Of a stretch of DNA of 64,000 nt, positions 35,198-43,456 are shown piece by piece; position 1 is the first letter of the stretch; each line of letters opens with the position of its first letter. The notes below the pieces were generated by a model, which made no database searches, was not told the origin of the DNA, and worked only from the letters and a program-made list of their open reading frames with translations. Position numbers and translations under genes: made by a program. This DNA comes from an uncultured Gammaproteobacteria bacterium (GTDB lineage Bacteria; Pseudomonadota; Gammaproteobacteria; Steroidobacterales; GCA-2729495): assembly GCA_937921935.1 (NCBI GenBank), contig CAKZWQ010000026.1, positions 1-64,000 on the forward strand, given 5' to 3'.

Positions 35198-37009
35198 ATG
35201 AGTACCCGACCCGGAAACAATGACTTTACGGTCAAGATCGCGAATGTAAACGGCACTGGTTCTGCCAGCGCTAATGCATTGTTGATGAAGACTTTCTTCC
35301 GCATGGGGATTCCCGTGGTCGGCAAGAATTATTTCCCCTCGAATATCCAGGGCTTGCCAACCTGGTATGAGATTCGCGTCAGCGGAGAGGGCTATCTGGC
35401 TCGTTCCGGCCGCGTCGATGTCATGGTGGCCATGAATGCGGAAACCTATCAAAAGGATCTGGAGGAGGTCGCCCCTGGCGGATATCTGATCTATGACTCT
35501 ACCTGGCCAAGGGCAAAGACCTTGCATCGCGATGACATCAGCGTCATCGGGATTCCGCTGGCCAAAATGTGCAACGAGCACTTCGATACTGCCCGCTCCC
35601 GGGTATTGATGAAGAACGTGGCCTACGTGGGCGCGATAGCAGGTCTTCTGGATCTTGATCTTGATGTGATTCGCGATTCATTACGCCAGACTTTTGCGGC
35701 CAAGGCGCATCTTGCTGATGCCAATCAGCAGGCTATTGAGCTTGGCTATAACTACGTCAGGGAAAACTATCAGTGCCCGCTGCCGTTCCAGGCTATAGCC
35801 GATAATAAAACTTCAGATCACGTGATGATTGACGGTAATACCGCCACAGCTCTGGGTTGCCTGTATGCCGGCGCAACCGTGGGTGCCTGGTACCCGATCA
35901 CCCCATCCACCTCCGTCATGGATGCTTTCAAGGGCTTTTGCGAAAAGTATCGGGTTGATCCGGATACGGGTGAGAATAATTACGCAATTATCCAGGCTGA
36001 AGACGAGCTGGCTGCTGCCGGCATGGTGCTGGGCGCGGGTTGGAGCGGAGCCCGGGCCTTTACGCCGACCAGCGGGCCGGGCATTTCGCTGATGAATGAA
36101 TTCCTGGGCTATGGCTACTTCACCGAGATTCCGGCTGTCTTTATCGACGTGCAACGCTGCGGTCCGTCCACAGGTATGCCAACCCGGACCCAGCAGGCTG
36201 ACGTCATGTCGTGTGCTTATGCATCACACGGTGATACCCGGCATGTATTGCTGTTCCCGGCCAACCCCGAAGAATGCTTTTATATGGCCGTGCAGGCCTT
36301 CGACCTGGCTGAGCAGTTGCAGACACCGGTCATCATGCTCACGGATCTCGACATCGGGATGAATGACTGGATGGCGGCGGACTTCAAGTGGGACGATGCC
36401 TACAAGCCCAGTCGGGGCAAGGTGCTTGGTGAGAAGGAGCTGCAGGAAATCGAACAGTTTCATCGCTATCTGGATTCAGACGGCGATGCCATCCCGTACC
36501 GGACACTGCCTGGCGTGCATCCCAAGGGTGCGTATTTCACGCGTGGCTCCGGGCACAATATGTATGGTGCCTATACTGAAGATGCCGGCGAGTATCAGGA
36601 GATTGTTGATCGCCTTCGGCGCAAGTGGGAGACCGCCAAGTGCTACGTGCCCCAGGTTGAGCAAGAATATTCCGAGCAATACCGCACCGGGATCATTGCT
36701 TACGGCAGTTCCGATGGGGCTGTGCGTGAAGCGCGTGATCAACTGCATAAAGCCGGGGTGGGGACCAACTATCTGCGGGTAAAAGCATTCCCCTTCACAG
36801 ATGACGTACAGGAATTTCTTGATGCGCATGACCGGATTTATGTCGTTGAGCAAAATCGTGATGCCCAGCTGCACAACTTGCTGTTGCTGGAAACCCGAGT
36901 GTCACAGGAAAAACTGATTCCGATCCTGCATTACAACGGCTTGCCCATTAATGCGGCTGTCATCACCGATCGAATTAGTCAGGAAGTCGACAAAGTGGTG
37001 GCTGCATGA
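35198..37009 (+). CDS. korA: 2-oxoacid:acceptor oxidoreductase, fused gamma-alpha subunit
   Basis: The protein (603 aa) joins the gamma domain (about 10-195, opening NDFTVKIANVNGTGSASANA) to the alpha domain (about 205-590). The alpha domain holds the segment GATVGAWYPITPSTSVMDAF and a central TSGPGISLMNEFLGYG loop. It forms, with KorB, the enzyme that oxidatively decarboxylates a 2-oxoacid such as 2-oxoglutarate to acyl-CoA, or runs in reverse. The fused gamma-alpha form is common in Kor-type enzymes. Substrate preference cannot be told from sequence. Its stop overlaps the KorB start by 4 bases. Confidence 0.88.
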   Translation: MSTRPGNNDFTVKIANVNGTGSASANALLMKTFFRMGIPVVGKNYFPSNIQGLPTWYEIRVSGEGYLARSGRVDVMVAMNAETYQKDLEEVAPGGYLIYDSTWPRAKTLHRDDISVIGIPLAKMCNEHFDTARSRVLMKNVAYVGAIAGLLDLDLDVIRDSLRQTFAAKAHLADANQQAIELGYNYVRENYQCPLPFQAIADNKTSDHVMIDGNTATALGCLYAGATVGAWYPITPSTSVMDAFKGFCEKYRVDPDTGENNYAIIQAEDELAAAGMVLGAGWSGARAFTPTSGPGISLMNEFLGYGYFTEIPAVFIDVQRCGPSTGMPTRTQQADVMSCAYASHGDTRHVLLFPANPEECFYMAVQAFDLAEQLQTPVIMLTDLDIGMNDWMAADFKWDDAYKPSRGKVLGEKELQEIEQFHRYLDSDGDAIPYRTLPGVHPKGAYFTRGSGHNMYGAYTEDAGEYQEIVDRLRRKWETAKCYVPQVEQEYSEQYRTGIIAYGSSDGAVREARDQLHKAGVGTNYLRVKAFPFTDDVQEFLDAHDRIYVVEQNRDAQLHNLLLLETRVSQEKLIPILHYNGLPINAAVITDRISQEVDKVVAA

Positions 37010-38061
37010 GTTACATATCAAAGCCTCGAATTATTCATAAAGGCCTTGCTCAGAATCAGCTGGGGCTTACTGTGCGAGATTACGAGGGTGGCATGTCGAC
37101 GCTTTGCGCCGGCTGTGGCCATGATTCGGTCACCGGCGCGCTGGTGCAGGCGGCCTTCGAGCTTGATATTCCGCCGCACCGTATGGCCAAGCTCAGCGGC
37201 ATCGGTTGCTCGTCCAAGACGCCTGCCTACTTTCTTCGCCAGTCCCACGGTTTTAACTCTGTGCATGGGCGGATGCCATCTGTTGCCACAGGGGCCAATG
37301 CTGCTAACGGCAGCTTGTCTTATGTGGGTGTATCAGGGGATGGCGATACTTTATCGATTGGCATGGGGCAGTTTACCCACGCCGTTCGTCGCAACCTCAA
37401 TATGCTGTACATCATTGAAAATAATGGTGTTTATGGCCTGACCAAGGGCCAGTTTTCGGCTTCTGCTGATCTGGGCAGCAAGGCTAAGAAGGGTGATGCG
37501 AATCAGCAGCCCCCGATCGATCCATGCCAGGTAGTTCTGGCGCTGGGTGGCAGTTTCGCCGCACGTAGTTTCTCCGGGGATAAACAGCAGCTTGTGCCGC
37601 TGATTAAGGCCGGGCTTGCCCACCGCGGTTTCGCTGTCATTGATGTGATATCGCCTTGTGTCACCTTTAATGACCATGAAGGGTCAACCAAAAGCTACAA
37701 GTTCACCCGCGATCACTACCACCCGGCGATCCATGCGGACTATGTGCCGCCGAGCCAGGAGATTCTGGCTGAGTACGATGAAGGCTCGGCCATGCCCGTC
37801 GAGTTGCACGATGGCAGCAAGATCGTACTGCGGAAAATTGATGAATATTATGATCCGACGGATCGTTCTGCCGCGTTGACCCAGATTCAACAGGCCCAGA
37901 CTGACGGTGAAATCATTACCGGCTTGCTTTATATCGACGAGAGCAAGCCGGAGATGCAGGAAATTAACCGGATGCCGTCAGTGCCCCTGGCAACCATGAG
38001 CTATGAAAAGTTGTGTCCGGGTAACGACAAGCTGCAGGCCTTGCAGGACCGCTTCCGCTAG
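37006..38061 (+). CDS. korB: 2-oxoacid:acceptor oxidoreductase, beta (TPP) subunit
   Basis: The beta subunit (351 aa) binds thiamine diphosphate (GDGDTLSIG, 111-119, with IENNGVYG) and one [4Fe-4S] cluster, for which Cys34 and Cys37 (CAGCGH), Cys68 and a later Cys near 213 are candidates. It completes the KorA-KorB core. At 351 residues it is of the longer Kor type known from actinobacteria rather than the short ferredoxin-linked type. Coupled translation with korA (ATGA) and the upstream flavoprotein define one operon. It is convergent with the glycosidase-like gene. Confidence 0.9.
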   Translation: MSYISKPRIIHKGLAQNQLGLTVRDYEGGMSTLCAGCGHDSVTGALVQAAFELDIPPHRMAKLSGIGCSSKTPAYFLRQSHGFNSVHGRMPSVATGANAANGSLSYVGVSGDGDTLSIGMGQFTHAVRRNLNMLYIIENNGVYGLTKGQFSASADLGSKAKKGDANQQPPIDPCQVVLALGGSFAARSFSGDKQQLVPLIKAGLAHRGFAVIDVISPCVTFNDHEGSTKSYKFTRDHYHPAIHADYVPPSQEILAEYDEGSAMPVELHDGSKIVLRKIDEYYDPTDRSAALTQIQQAQTDGEIITGLLYIDESKPEMQEINRMPSVPLATMSYEKLCPGNDKLQALQDRFR

Positions 38062-38090
38062 TCCGTTCACAGGGATTTCCCCCGCTGCAG

Positions 38091-39338
38091 CTACAACTCT
38101 GCGCAGGGCGCGAGCATGATTGCCGCTTCCCGCGCTTCCAGGTTCAGGGTACCGGTCTTTCTGCCGTCCACTCGCCGCTGCCCGCTTGGCACGGATAATC
38201 TGACGATGGGGGACTCGGGTCCGTTGACCAGGACCTGACCGCAACGAAATCTTCGCCGCAGCAGGCCCCGCCATTCTTCCCGCGGTCCCAGGGCCGGGCC
38301 AAGGTCCAGCCCATAGCCGCGCCAGAATGATCCGGGGGCCGACCAATCCAGCTTGCTGGTGTTCATCAGGTCATTGCCGTTGTTGATTAAAAACCAGCTC
38401 GCCAGCCCAAACTCGCGATCCGAATCCTGCTTTCCGTAGTCCATCATGATGACTTGTCGTTGCCGGCTATGCACAAGGTCAACGAAGTTCAGGAATCTCC
38501 GGAAGCTGTATTTGCCGGTGCCACCCGTCAGGCCCTTGTCCGTCGCTCCACGCTCCAGGTTGATGTAGTCCGCCGCGTCGATTTGCCTGAGTATGCTCGG
38601 ATTATCGAAATCACCGGCATACCATATGGAGTTATGCGCTAACTCCGCGTCGGGAAATGCAGCCCTGATTGCTTCGACGAACTCAGCGAAATATCGCTGC
38701 CAGTCTTCCAGCCGCATGCTTTTGCCGGTGCGAGGGTCTATGGGTTTGACATGCTTGCCGTCGCCATTGCCCACTCGCCAGGCCAGGTTCACATCATCTA
38801 CCCAGATCCCCCGGTATCCCTTATCCAGCAGCTCGCGCGCCTGACCGATCCACCAGGCACGGAAGGCCTCGTTGCCGGGGTCGCCGGCAAACTGGGGGCA
38901 GGTGCCTCTTTTGCAGCCCCAGGGAATGTAGAGTTTTTCGCCGTCCTTATCTTTCAGGATCCACTCGGGATGTTCTTTGTAGATGTCCCAGCTCGGCTTG
39001 ATCGCGTAAATATCCTTGTATGCCCAGGCGTTCGGAAACCATTGCAATCGCTTGTCAAAATACGGGCTATAAGTCTGCATGCGTACGTAGTTCTCTCGCA
39101 TCCAGGCCTGGGTTTCCCTGTCGGGATTCTTGGAATAAACGTCAAAGGGCGAGTCGGCCTTGTTATAGAAGCGGACTTTGCCCTCATTGGGTGTGGCTGG
39201 CTTTTCCTCGGCACTGGCGATTATTGCCACACACAGCAGAATAAGGCCGATATAGCGCCATGCGCTAAGCAGCCATGCCGGACCCGTACGGGCCTCGGCC
39301 GAGATCTGCCGCCCTGGTTTGAATTTCGATTCGCTCAC
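38091..39338 (-). CDS. GHL15-like hypothetical glycoside hydrolase
   Basis: This 415-residue protein has an N-terminal hydrophobic segment (about 28-43) that could be a signal or anchor. It is followed by a TIM-barrel-like domain resembling hypothetical glycoside hydrolase family GHL15. The acidic strand end GYRGIWVDDVNLAWR (Asp181/Asp182) and a later LAHNSIWY are the main signatures. The C-terminal part is a small beta domain. It should act outside the cytoplasm on a polysaccharide. As the last gene of the polysaccharide arm it may trim or turn over the polymer made here; the substrate is inference. Confidence 0.7.
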   Translation of the reverse strand: MSESKFKPGRQISAEARTGPAWLLSAWRYIGLILLCVAIIASAEEKPATPNEGKVRFYNKADSPFDVYSKNPDRETQAWMRENYVRMQTYSPYFDKRLQWFPNAWAYKDIYAIKPSWDIYKEHPEWILKDKDGEKLYIPWGCKRGTCPQFAGDPGNEAFRAWWIGQARELLDKGYRGIWVDDVNLAWRVGNGDGKHVKPIDPRTGKSMRLEDWQRYFAEFVEAIRAAFPDAELAHNSIWYAGDFDNPSILRQIDAADYINLERGATDKGLTGGTGKYSFRRFLNFVDLVHSRQRQVIMMDYGKQDSDREFGLASWFLINNGNDLMNTSKLDWSAPGSFWRGYGLDLGPALGPREEWRGLLRRRFRCGQVLVNGPESPIVRLSVPSGQRRVDGRKTGTLNLEAREAAIMLAPCAEL

Positions 39339-39453
39339 TCGTGTAATTCCATTGCCGCGCCTGTGCGGAGACTACTGTCATCATTGATGATGCACCGGCC
39401 AGACGCCCTGGCGCTATATGCGGATGCTGATGCGAGAAACTTCGGGCGAGTTG

Positions 39454-40212
39454 TCACCTGTCGCCAGAAAACTCGCCACTGAGCAGTGACTTCCTTGTCT
39501 CACTGCTTTCTTCCGGATTTTTTCCGGCCATTGCCGTTCGAATGGCAGCCAGGTCCCACGGCGTAGTGACCTTAATATTCCCGCTCTCTGCTTTCACGGT
39601 GCTGATGTTCAGGCCAATGGCAAAGGCCACATCAATGGTCGAGTCGCCCACCAGTTCCTCTGACTCCATGTGATCAACAATGCGTTTGAGTGCTTCGGCC
39701 CGGTAGACCGTGGGATCACAGGTCACCCCAAGGCTGTTGCGATCCGGAACGCTGACCACGCCGTCGGCGCCCAGCTGGATCTGGGTTCTCAGCTGAGGCG
39801 TGAAAGCCTGGACCAGGTCGGCGTCCCTCACTCCGTCAATGCACTGTTGAATCGTCCTGACAGACACATTAGGTGACGCAGCGTTATGGAGGATCATGGT
39901 GTCTGTCGGGCTAATCGGCCAGTGATCACAAGCGAAATGATAGGCGGCCTTAATCGACTCCTGCCGGGTAGCGCCCCCTGGCGCGATTTCGACTTTCCCT
40001 GCCATGCCATAGCGAGAAAGTTGGGCTTCGGCCCCGCTCATATTGGCCGGATCCAGCGCCAGTACAACTTCTGCGGCCACCGCTGCATCCAGATACTGGC
40101 GCACCGCGTAGATAAACATGGGCACGCCGTTAATCAGCTCAAATTGTTTGCGCACGGGCCCGGCCGAGAAGCGTTCCCCCCGGCCAGCCGCCAGTATCAG
40201 GGCAACAATCAC
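39454..40212 (-). CDS. IspD/TarI-like cytidylyltransferase
   Basis: This enzyme family makes CDP-methylerythritol (IspD) or CDP-ribitol and related CDP-polyols (TarI). The 252-residue protein opens with the nucleotide motif LAAGRGERF (7-15) and has the downstream KQF and GGATRQES segments. It starts at a GTG that overlaps the epimerase stop (GTGA). I start it there because the longer frame from 40254 has no better site. Its place beside a CDP-glycerol-type phosphotransferase favours a polyol-phosphate role for the polymer over isoprenoid synthesis; that is context-based. Confidence 0.82.
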   Translation of the reverse strand: MIVALILAAGRGERFSAGPVRKQFELINGVPMFIYAVRQYLDAAVAAEVVLALDPANMSGAEAQLSRYGMAGKVEIAPGGATRQESIKAAYHFACDHWPISPTDTMILHNAASPNVSVRTIQQCIDGVRDADLVQAFTPQLRTQIQLGADGVVSVPDRNSLGVTCDPTVYRAEALKRIVDHMESEELVGDSTIDVAFAIGLNISTVKAESGNIKVTTPWDLAAIRTAMAGKNPEESSETRKSLLSGEFSGDR

Positions 40213-41120
40213 CCGCCGGCTGCCCGTTGCGCCGGAATCCGGGACTGGAACCACTCCAGGGTTTCAGGCAACCCGGTTTGCAGGTCAATCATGGGCTGGT
40301 AACCGAACAGTTCAAAGGCTGTAGCCATGTCACCGCAGCTTCGCGTCAGAGTCCCCGCGCCCGGTTTGCGGAAGCTGGTCTGGATCCGTTCCTCACTCAG
40401 ATCTTGAGTGATTCTGACGAGGTCATCCAGACGTGTGGCCTGACCGCTGCCTGAGTTCAGGACAGAAAATGGCGGTAGTGGCGCAGTTGCGGCAACCGCG
40501 CAAAGTCGAGCGACATCACTTATATGCACAAAATCCCGAAGGAAATCACCTGCACCTGGTAGCTGGGTCGGTGTGCCGTTCAGCAGGCTCTCTATTAACA
40601 TCCCAATGTAGCCAGTGTGCAGGTCCTGCCCAGGCCCGTAGACCGAAAAGGGGCGGATCGACAAGCATTCCAGCCCGTGCTTGCGGGAAAAATTCTCCAG
40701 GTAATACTCGCCGGCAAGTTTGGTTAAGGCGTATTGTTCTCTTGGACGGGGTAGATCGCTTTCCCTGGATGGCCGATAAGATGCATCTCCGTAGATTTTT
40801 CCCGTAGAAAGATAAATGAAACGTTGCGCCCCCTCCGAGACCGCCGCGGTCAGCATATTGGCTGTCCCATCGATGTTCAGTCCGACCATGTCTGTCGGGT
40901 CAGCGCTGATTGTTGCGGCATTATGAATGGCAGCACTATGAATGACGACATCGGCGCCCCGACAAATATGAGCACAGTCGTCTGGTATGAGGACATTACG
41001 AATATGCCGCGCATCTGCTCCGGCAATATCCGTGGCTTTTACACTATGGCCTTCGTTGCGCAACGCCTTTGCGACTGCAGCGCCAATAAACCCATAGCCT
41101 CCGGTAATAGCTATTCTCAT
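40209..41120 (-). CDS. NAD-dependent epimerase/dehydratase
   Basis: The 303-residue extended SDR has GGYGFIG (7-13), catalytic Ser105 region (LSTGKIYG) and Tyr130/Lys134 (YALTK), and the conserved FSVYGPGQ. It should modify a nucleotide sugar for the polysaccharide; the exact sugar is unknown. It lies in an arm with CDP-polyol genes, so it may make a CDP- or UDP-linked derivative. It sits between the phosphotransferase and cytidylyltransferase genes with tight spacing. Confidence 0.85.
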   Translation of the reverse strand: MRIAITGGYGFIGAAVAKALRNEGHSVKATDIAGADARHIRNVLIPDDCAHICRGADVVIHSAAIHNAATISADPTDMVGLNIDGTANMLTAAVSEGAQRFIYLSTGKIYGDASYRPSRESDLPRPREQYALTKLAGEYYLENFSRKHGLECLSIRPFSVYGPGQDLHTGYIGMLIESLLNGTPTQLPGAGDFLRDFVHISDVARLCAVAATAPLPPFSVLNSGSGQATRLDDLVRITQDLSEERIQTSFRKPGAGTLTRSCGDMATAFELFGYQPMIDLQTGLPETLEWFQSRIPAQRAAGG

Positions 41121-41161
41121 TTTAAAATTTCTCCGCCGATGGGCTCTTTCTGGCCCCTAAC

Positions 41162-42397
41162 CTAAAGCTTCTCTTTTTGCGCGAAGCGTTGATGTATTAC
41201 TGAATAAGTTCTTTGGCAGGACTCAGCATCCCGATATTGATGAAATCTGTCCAGAGCCCGATCATACTCTAGCTTCCACGCGGCATTGCCTTTCGCGATG
41301 GCCGTCTGCAGTGCCGTCTTCAGCTCCGCAATATTTCGTGTACGCGGCCCGGGGCGAATTTCATCAAAATCGTAGTAAAAGCTCCGTGAGTGTTGCTGAA
41401 ATTCATCCATGTCCGGGGTAAATAGAATTACCGGGCTGCCAGTGAGGATGAAATCGAAAGGCGCGCTCGAATAATCGCTGATCAAGCCATCTACTAGTGT
41501 GTAGAGCGATTGAGCATCTACTCTTGGGTCAACGTAATGAAAATTGTCTGAATGACCTGCCCGACGGTATTTATTTCTCTCCCCGTCGACAAAGTGCAGT
41601 TTGATCAGCAATAGCAGATCCAGGTCTTCGGCAATGCTTTCCATCTCTGCCAGCGGCAGCTGCGTTCCACTGGCGTCATCTCTGAAGGTTGGCATGTAAA
41701 GCCACACAGGCTTTCCGGCATCTCTGCCCTGCCTTATCGTTGCCTCCAGATCACTGGCGATCTTTTCATTTCGTCGAGAGACCAGCCGATCATTTCTGGG
41801 AAAGCCCGTAATGACTATCCGATCATCGCTGATACCGAAATTGTCCTTGCCTTGTATCGCATGATCGGCGGAGGTCGCTATGCACAGGGTTGGCTTGACG
41901 CTATGCCAGGGGATCAGCAGCCACCAGAAAAATTGCTGGAGCGGATTGCCTTTGAAAAGCTTATACAGCCGGTGGTTCGGGTTATCGATTGTGCGCTCAA
42001 TCTTTTTGATGCCGATACCGTGGCGGAGCAGTACCTTATTGGCCCCACGCGACAGCCAGTGATTGATGTCCTTGGTAAGGCCGTCATAAATCAGTACGCC
42101 AGAGCGTGAGACCGCTCGCAATCCCGCCAGGGACCATGCGAGGTAGGCCTCGTGGCCACCGGCTCGCAGCTGATCAACAATGCTGGGATCGTGGGTAATC
42201 CAGATCGGAGTGATATCAGATTGCGGCAGGGAGGCCGTATATTCGAACAATGCGGCCGAATTATCGGCAAATCGCTGTCCGCTCCAGCTGCCGAATACCC
42301 AGATCTTCGGGTCGCGCCGGAACAGACCGGATATCCCATAGAGAAGAAATAGAAATGGCCGGGCAATCAGGCCAAGAATTTTCCTGGCATTAGGCAT
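41162..42397 (-). CDS. CDP-glycerol-type polyol-phosphotransferase
   Basis: This 411-residue protein belongs to the CDP-glycerol glycerophosphotransferase family (TagB/TagF-like). Signatures are the region with RHGIGIKKIER and the C-terminal GLISDYSSAPFDFIL segment. An N-terminal amphipathic/hydrophobic segment suggests membrane association. It should transfer glycerol- or ribitol-phosphate from a CDP-polyol to a lipid-linked or growing saccharide. Such enzymes are best known for wall teichoic acids but also occur in Gram-negative capsules. It overlaps the SMP-30 gene by 8 bases and precedes the epimerase gene. Confidence 0.85.
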   Translation of the reverse strand: MPNARKILGLIARPFLFLLYGISGLFRRDPKIWVFGSWSGQRFADNSAALFEYTASLPQSDITPIWITHDPSIVDQLRAGGHEAYLAWSLAGLRAVSRSGVLIYDGLTKDINHWLSRGANKVLLRHGIGIKKIERTIDNPNHRLYKLFKGNPLQQFFWWLLIPWHSVKPTLCIATSADHAIQGKDNFGISDDRIVITGFPRNDRLVSRRNEKIASDLEATIRQGRDAGKPVWLYMPTFRDDASGTQLPLAEMESIAEDLDLLLLIKLHFVDGERNKYRRAGHSDNFHYVDPRVDAQSLYTLVDGLISDYSSAPFDFILTGSPVILFTPDMDEFQQHSRSFYYDFDEIRPGPRTRNIAELKTALQTAIAKGNAAWKLEYDRALDRFHQYRDAESCQRTYSVIHQRFAQKEKL

Positions 42398-43337
42398 GGG
42401 CAGAGGCTCGCTGAGTAAAGGTCACGCCTGGCCACGGTGTGCGAAATCGATACAGCGATGTGCGCGCACAGATGAAGAGATCCCGGCCATCGTCGCCTCC
42501 GAACTCAAGATTGGCCGGCCGCTCGGGGAGGGGAAGCTGTCCCAGGTGACTGCCATCAGCGCGAAAAATCTCAACGCCATTCAGACCGGCAATCCAGATG
42601 TTTCCCTGGATATCCAGCCGAATACCATCGGGCCTTGGCGTCTCGCAAAATGTTACGGCTTGATTCTGTTTGCTGTCGCCAGTGAGCTGCAGGACACCGA
42701 TTTGTCCTGCCTCCGTATCAGCAACAAAAAGCTTCTTCTCATCGGCTGAAAGTGCGAGTCCATTGGGTTTGATGAACTCGCTGGAGACCAGTTTCAGCTG
42801 TCCATCAGGGCTTAGCTGGAAAACTCCCTGGAAGGGCAGTTCCCGTTCCTCATCTTTGACGCCATAAGGCGGGTCTGTGAACCAGACACTGCCATCCGAG
42901 CTGACGACAAGATCATTTGGGCTATTAAGACGTTTACCCTGGTAATGACTTATAAGGGTTCCTGGGCGTCCATCCGAGTCTACCCTTGCTACGCGACGAC
43001 CTCCGTGTTCACAGCAAACGAGCCCTATGCCCAGGTCGAAAAAATTGCCGTTGGCTTGCCCGTTATCGCCTCGGAAGACAGTACAGTCTCCATCGGCGAA
43101 ACAATAGGTTTTGCTGACGGGAATGTCATTGAATAGCAACGTGCCACACTTGTCGTTGCTTTCAAGCTGTTTTGATGCCTGCGGTATCCAGACAGGGCCC
43201 TCAACAAACTCAAAGCCCGTTGCCAGGCGTTCCAGAGCCTGTGAGCTTCTCCATGAGCGCCATTCGAATGAGTCGGCGGGGCTTATACAGGGCTCACTGG
43301 CGCCTTCAGGCAATTTCTCGGCCTTTTCACATAACAT
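42390..43337 (-). CDS. SMP-30/gluconolactonase-like beta-propeller
   Basis: This 315-residue protein has the SMP-30 metal-site segments: EGPVW, NSPNDLVV and RPDGIRLD. Such enzymes hydrolyse sugar lactones, with a calcium-type metal. No signal peptide is evident. Its gene is the first of the polyol arm and overlaps the phosphotransferase gene, so it is part of the polysaccharide operon. A role in sugar-precursor turnover is possible; the substrate is unknown. Confidence 0.8.
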   Translation of the reverse strand: MLCEKAEKLPEGASEPCISPADSFEWRSWRSSQALERLATGFEFVEGPVWIPQASKQLESNDKCGTLLFNDIPVSKTYCFADGDCTVFRGDNGQANGNFFDLGIGLVCCEHGGRRVARVDSDGRPGTLISHYQGKRLNSPNDLVVSSDGSVWFTDPPYGVKDEERELPFQGVFQLSPDGQLKLVSSEFIKPNGLALSADEKKLFVADTEAGQIGVLQLTGDSKQNQAVTFCETPRPDGIRLDIQGNIWIAGLNGVEIFRADGSHLGQLPLPERPANLEFGGDDGRDLFICARTSLYRFRTPWPGVTFTQRASAHA

Positions 43338-43456
43338 TATGTTTTAATTATCGTTATTTATATGAATGGTGTTATCTTATAGAATCTAAAGACAAAACCC
43401 CAGCCCCTCGCTAGAGTATTTTCGCAGGGGGCGTAGCCCAAAAAAATTAACTAGAA

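Noticed and set aside
43427-43439. Possible ops/JUMPstart-like element (GGGGGCGTAGCCC) before wcaJ
   Set aside because: Only about 7 of 10 positions match the ops core and it lies 18 bases from the start codon, closer than known elements.
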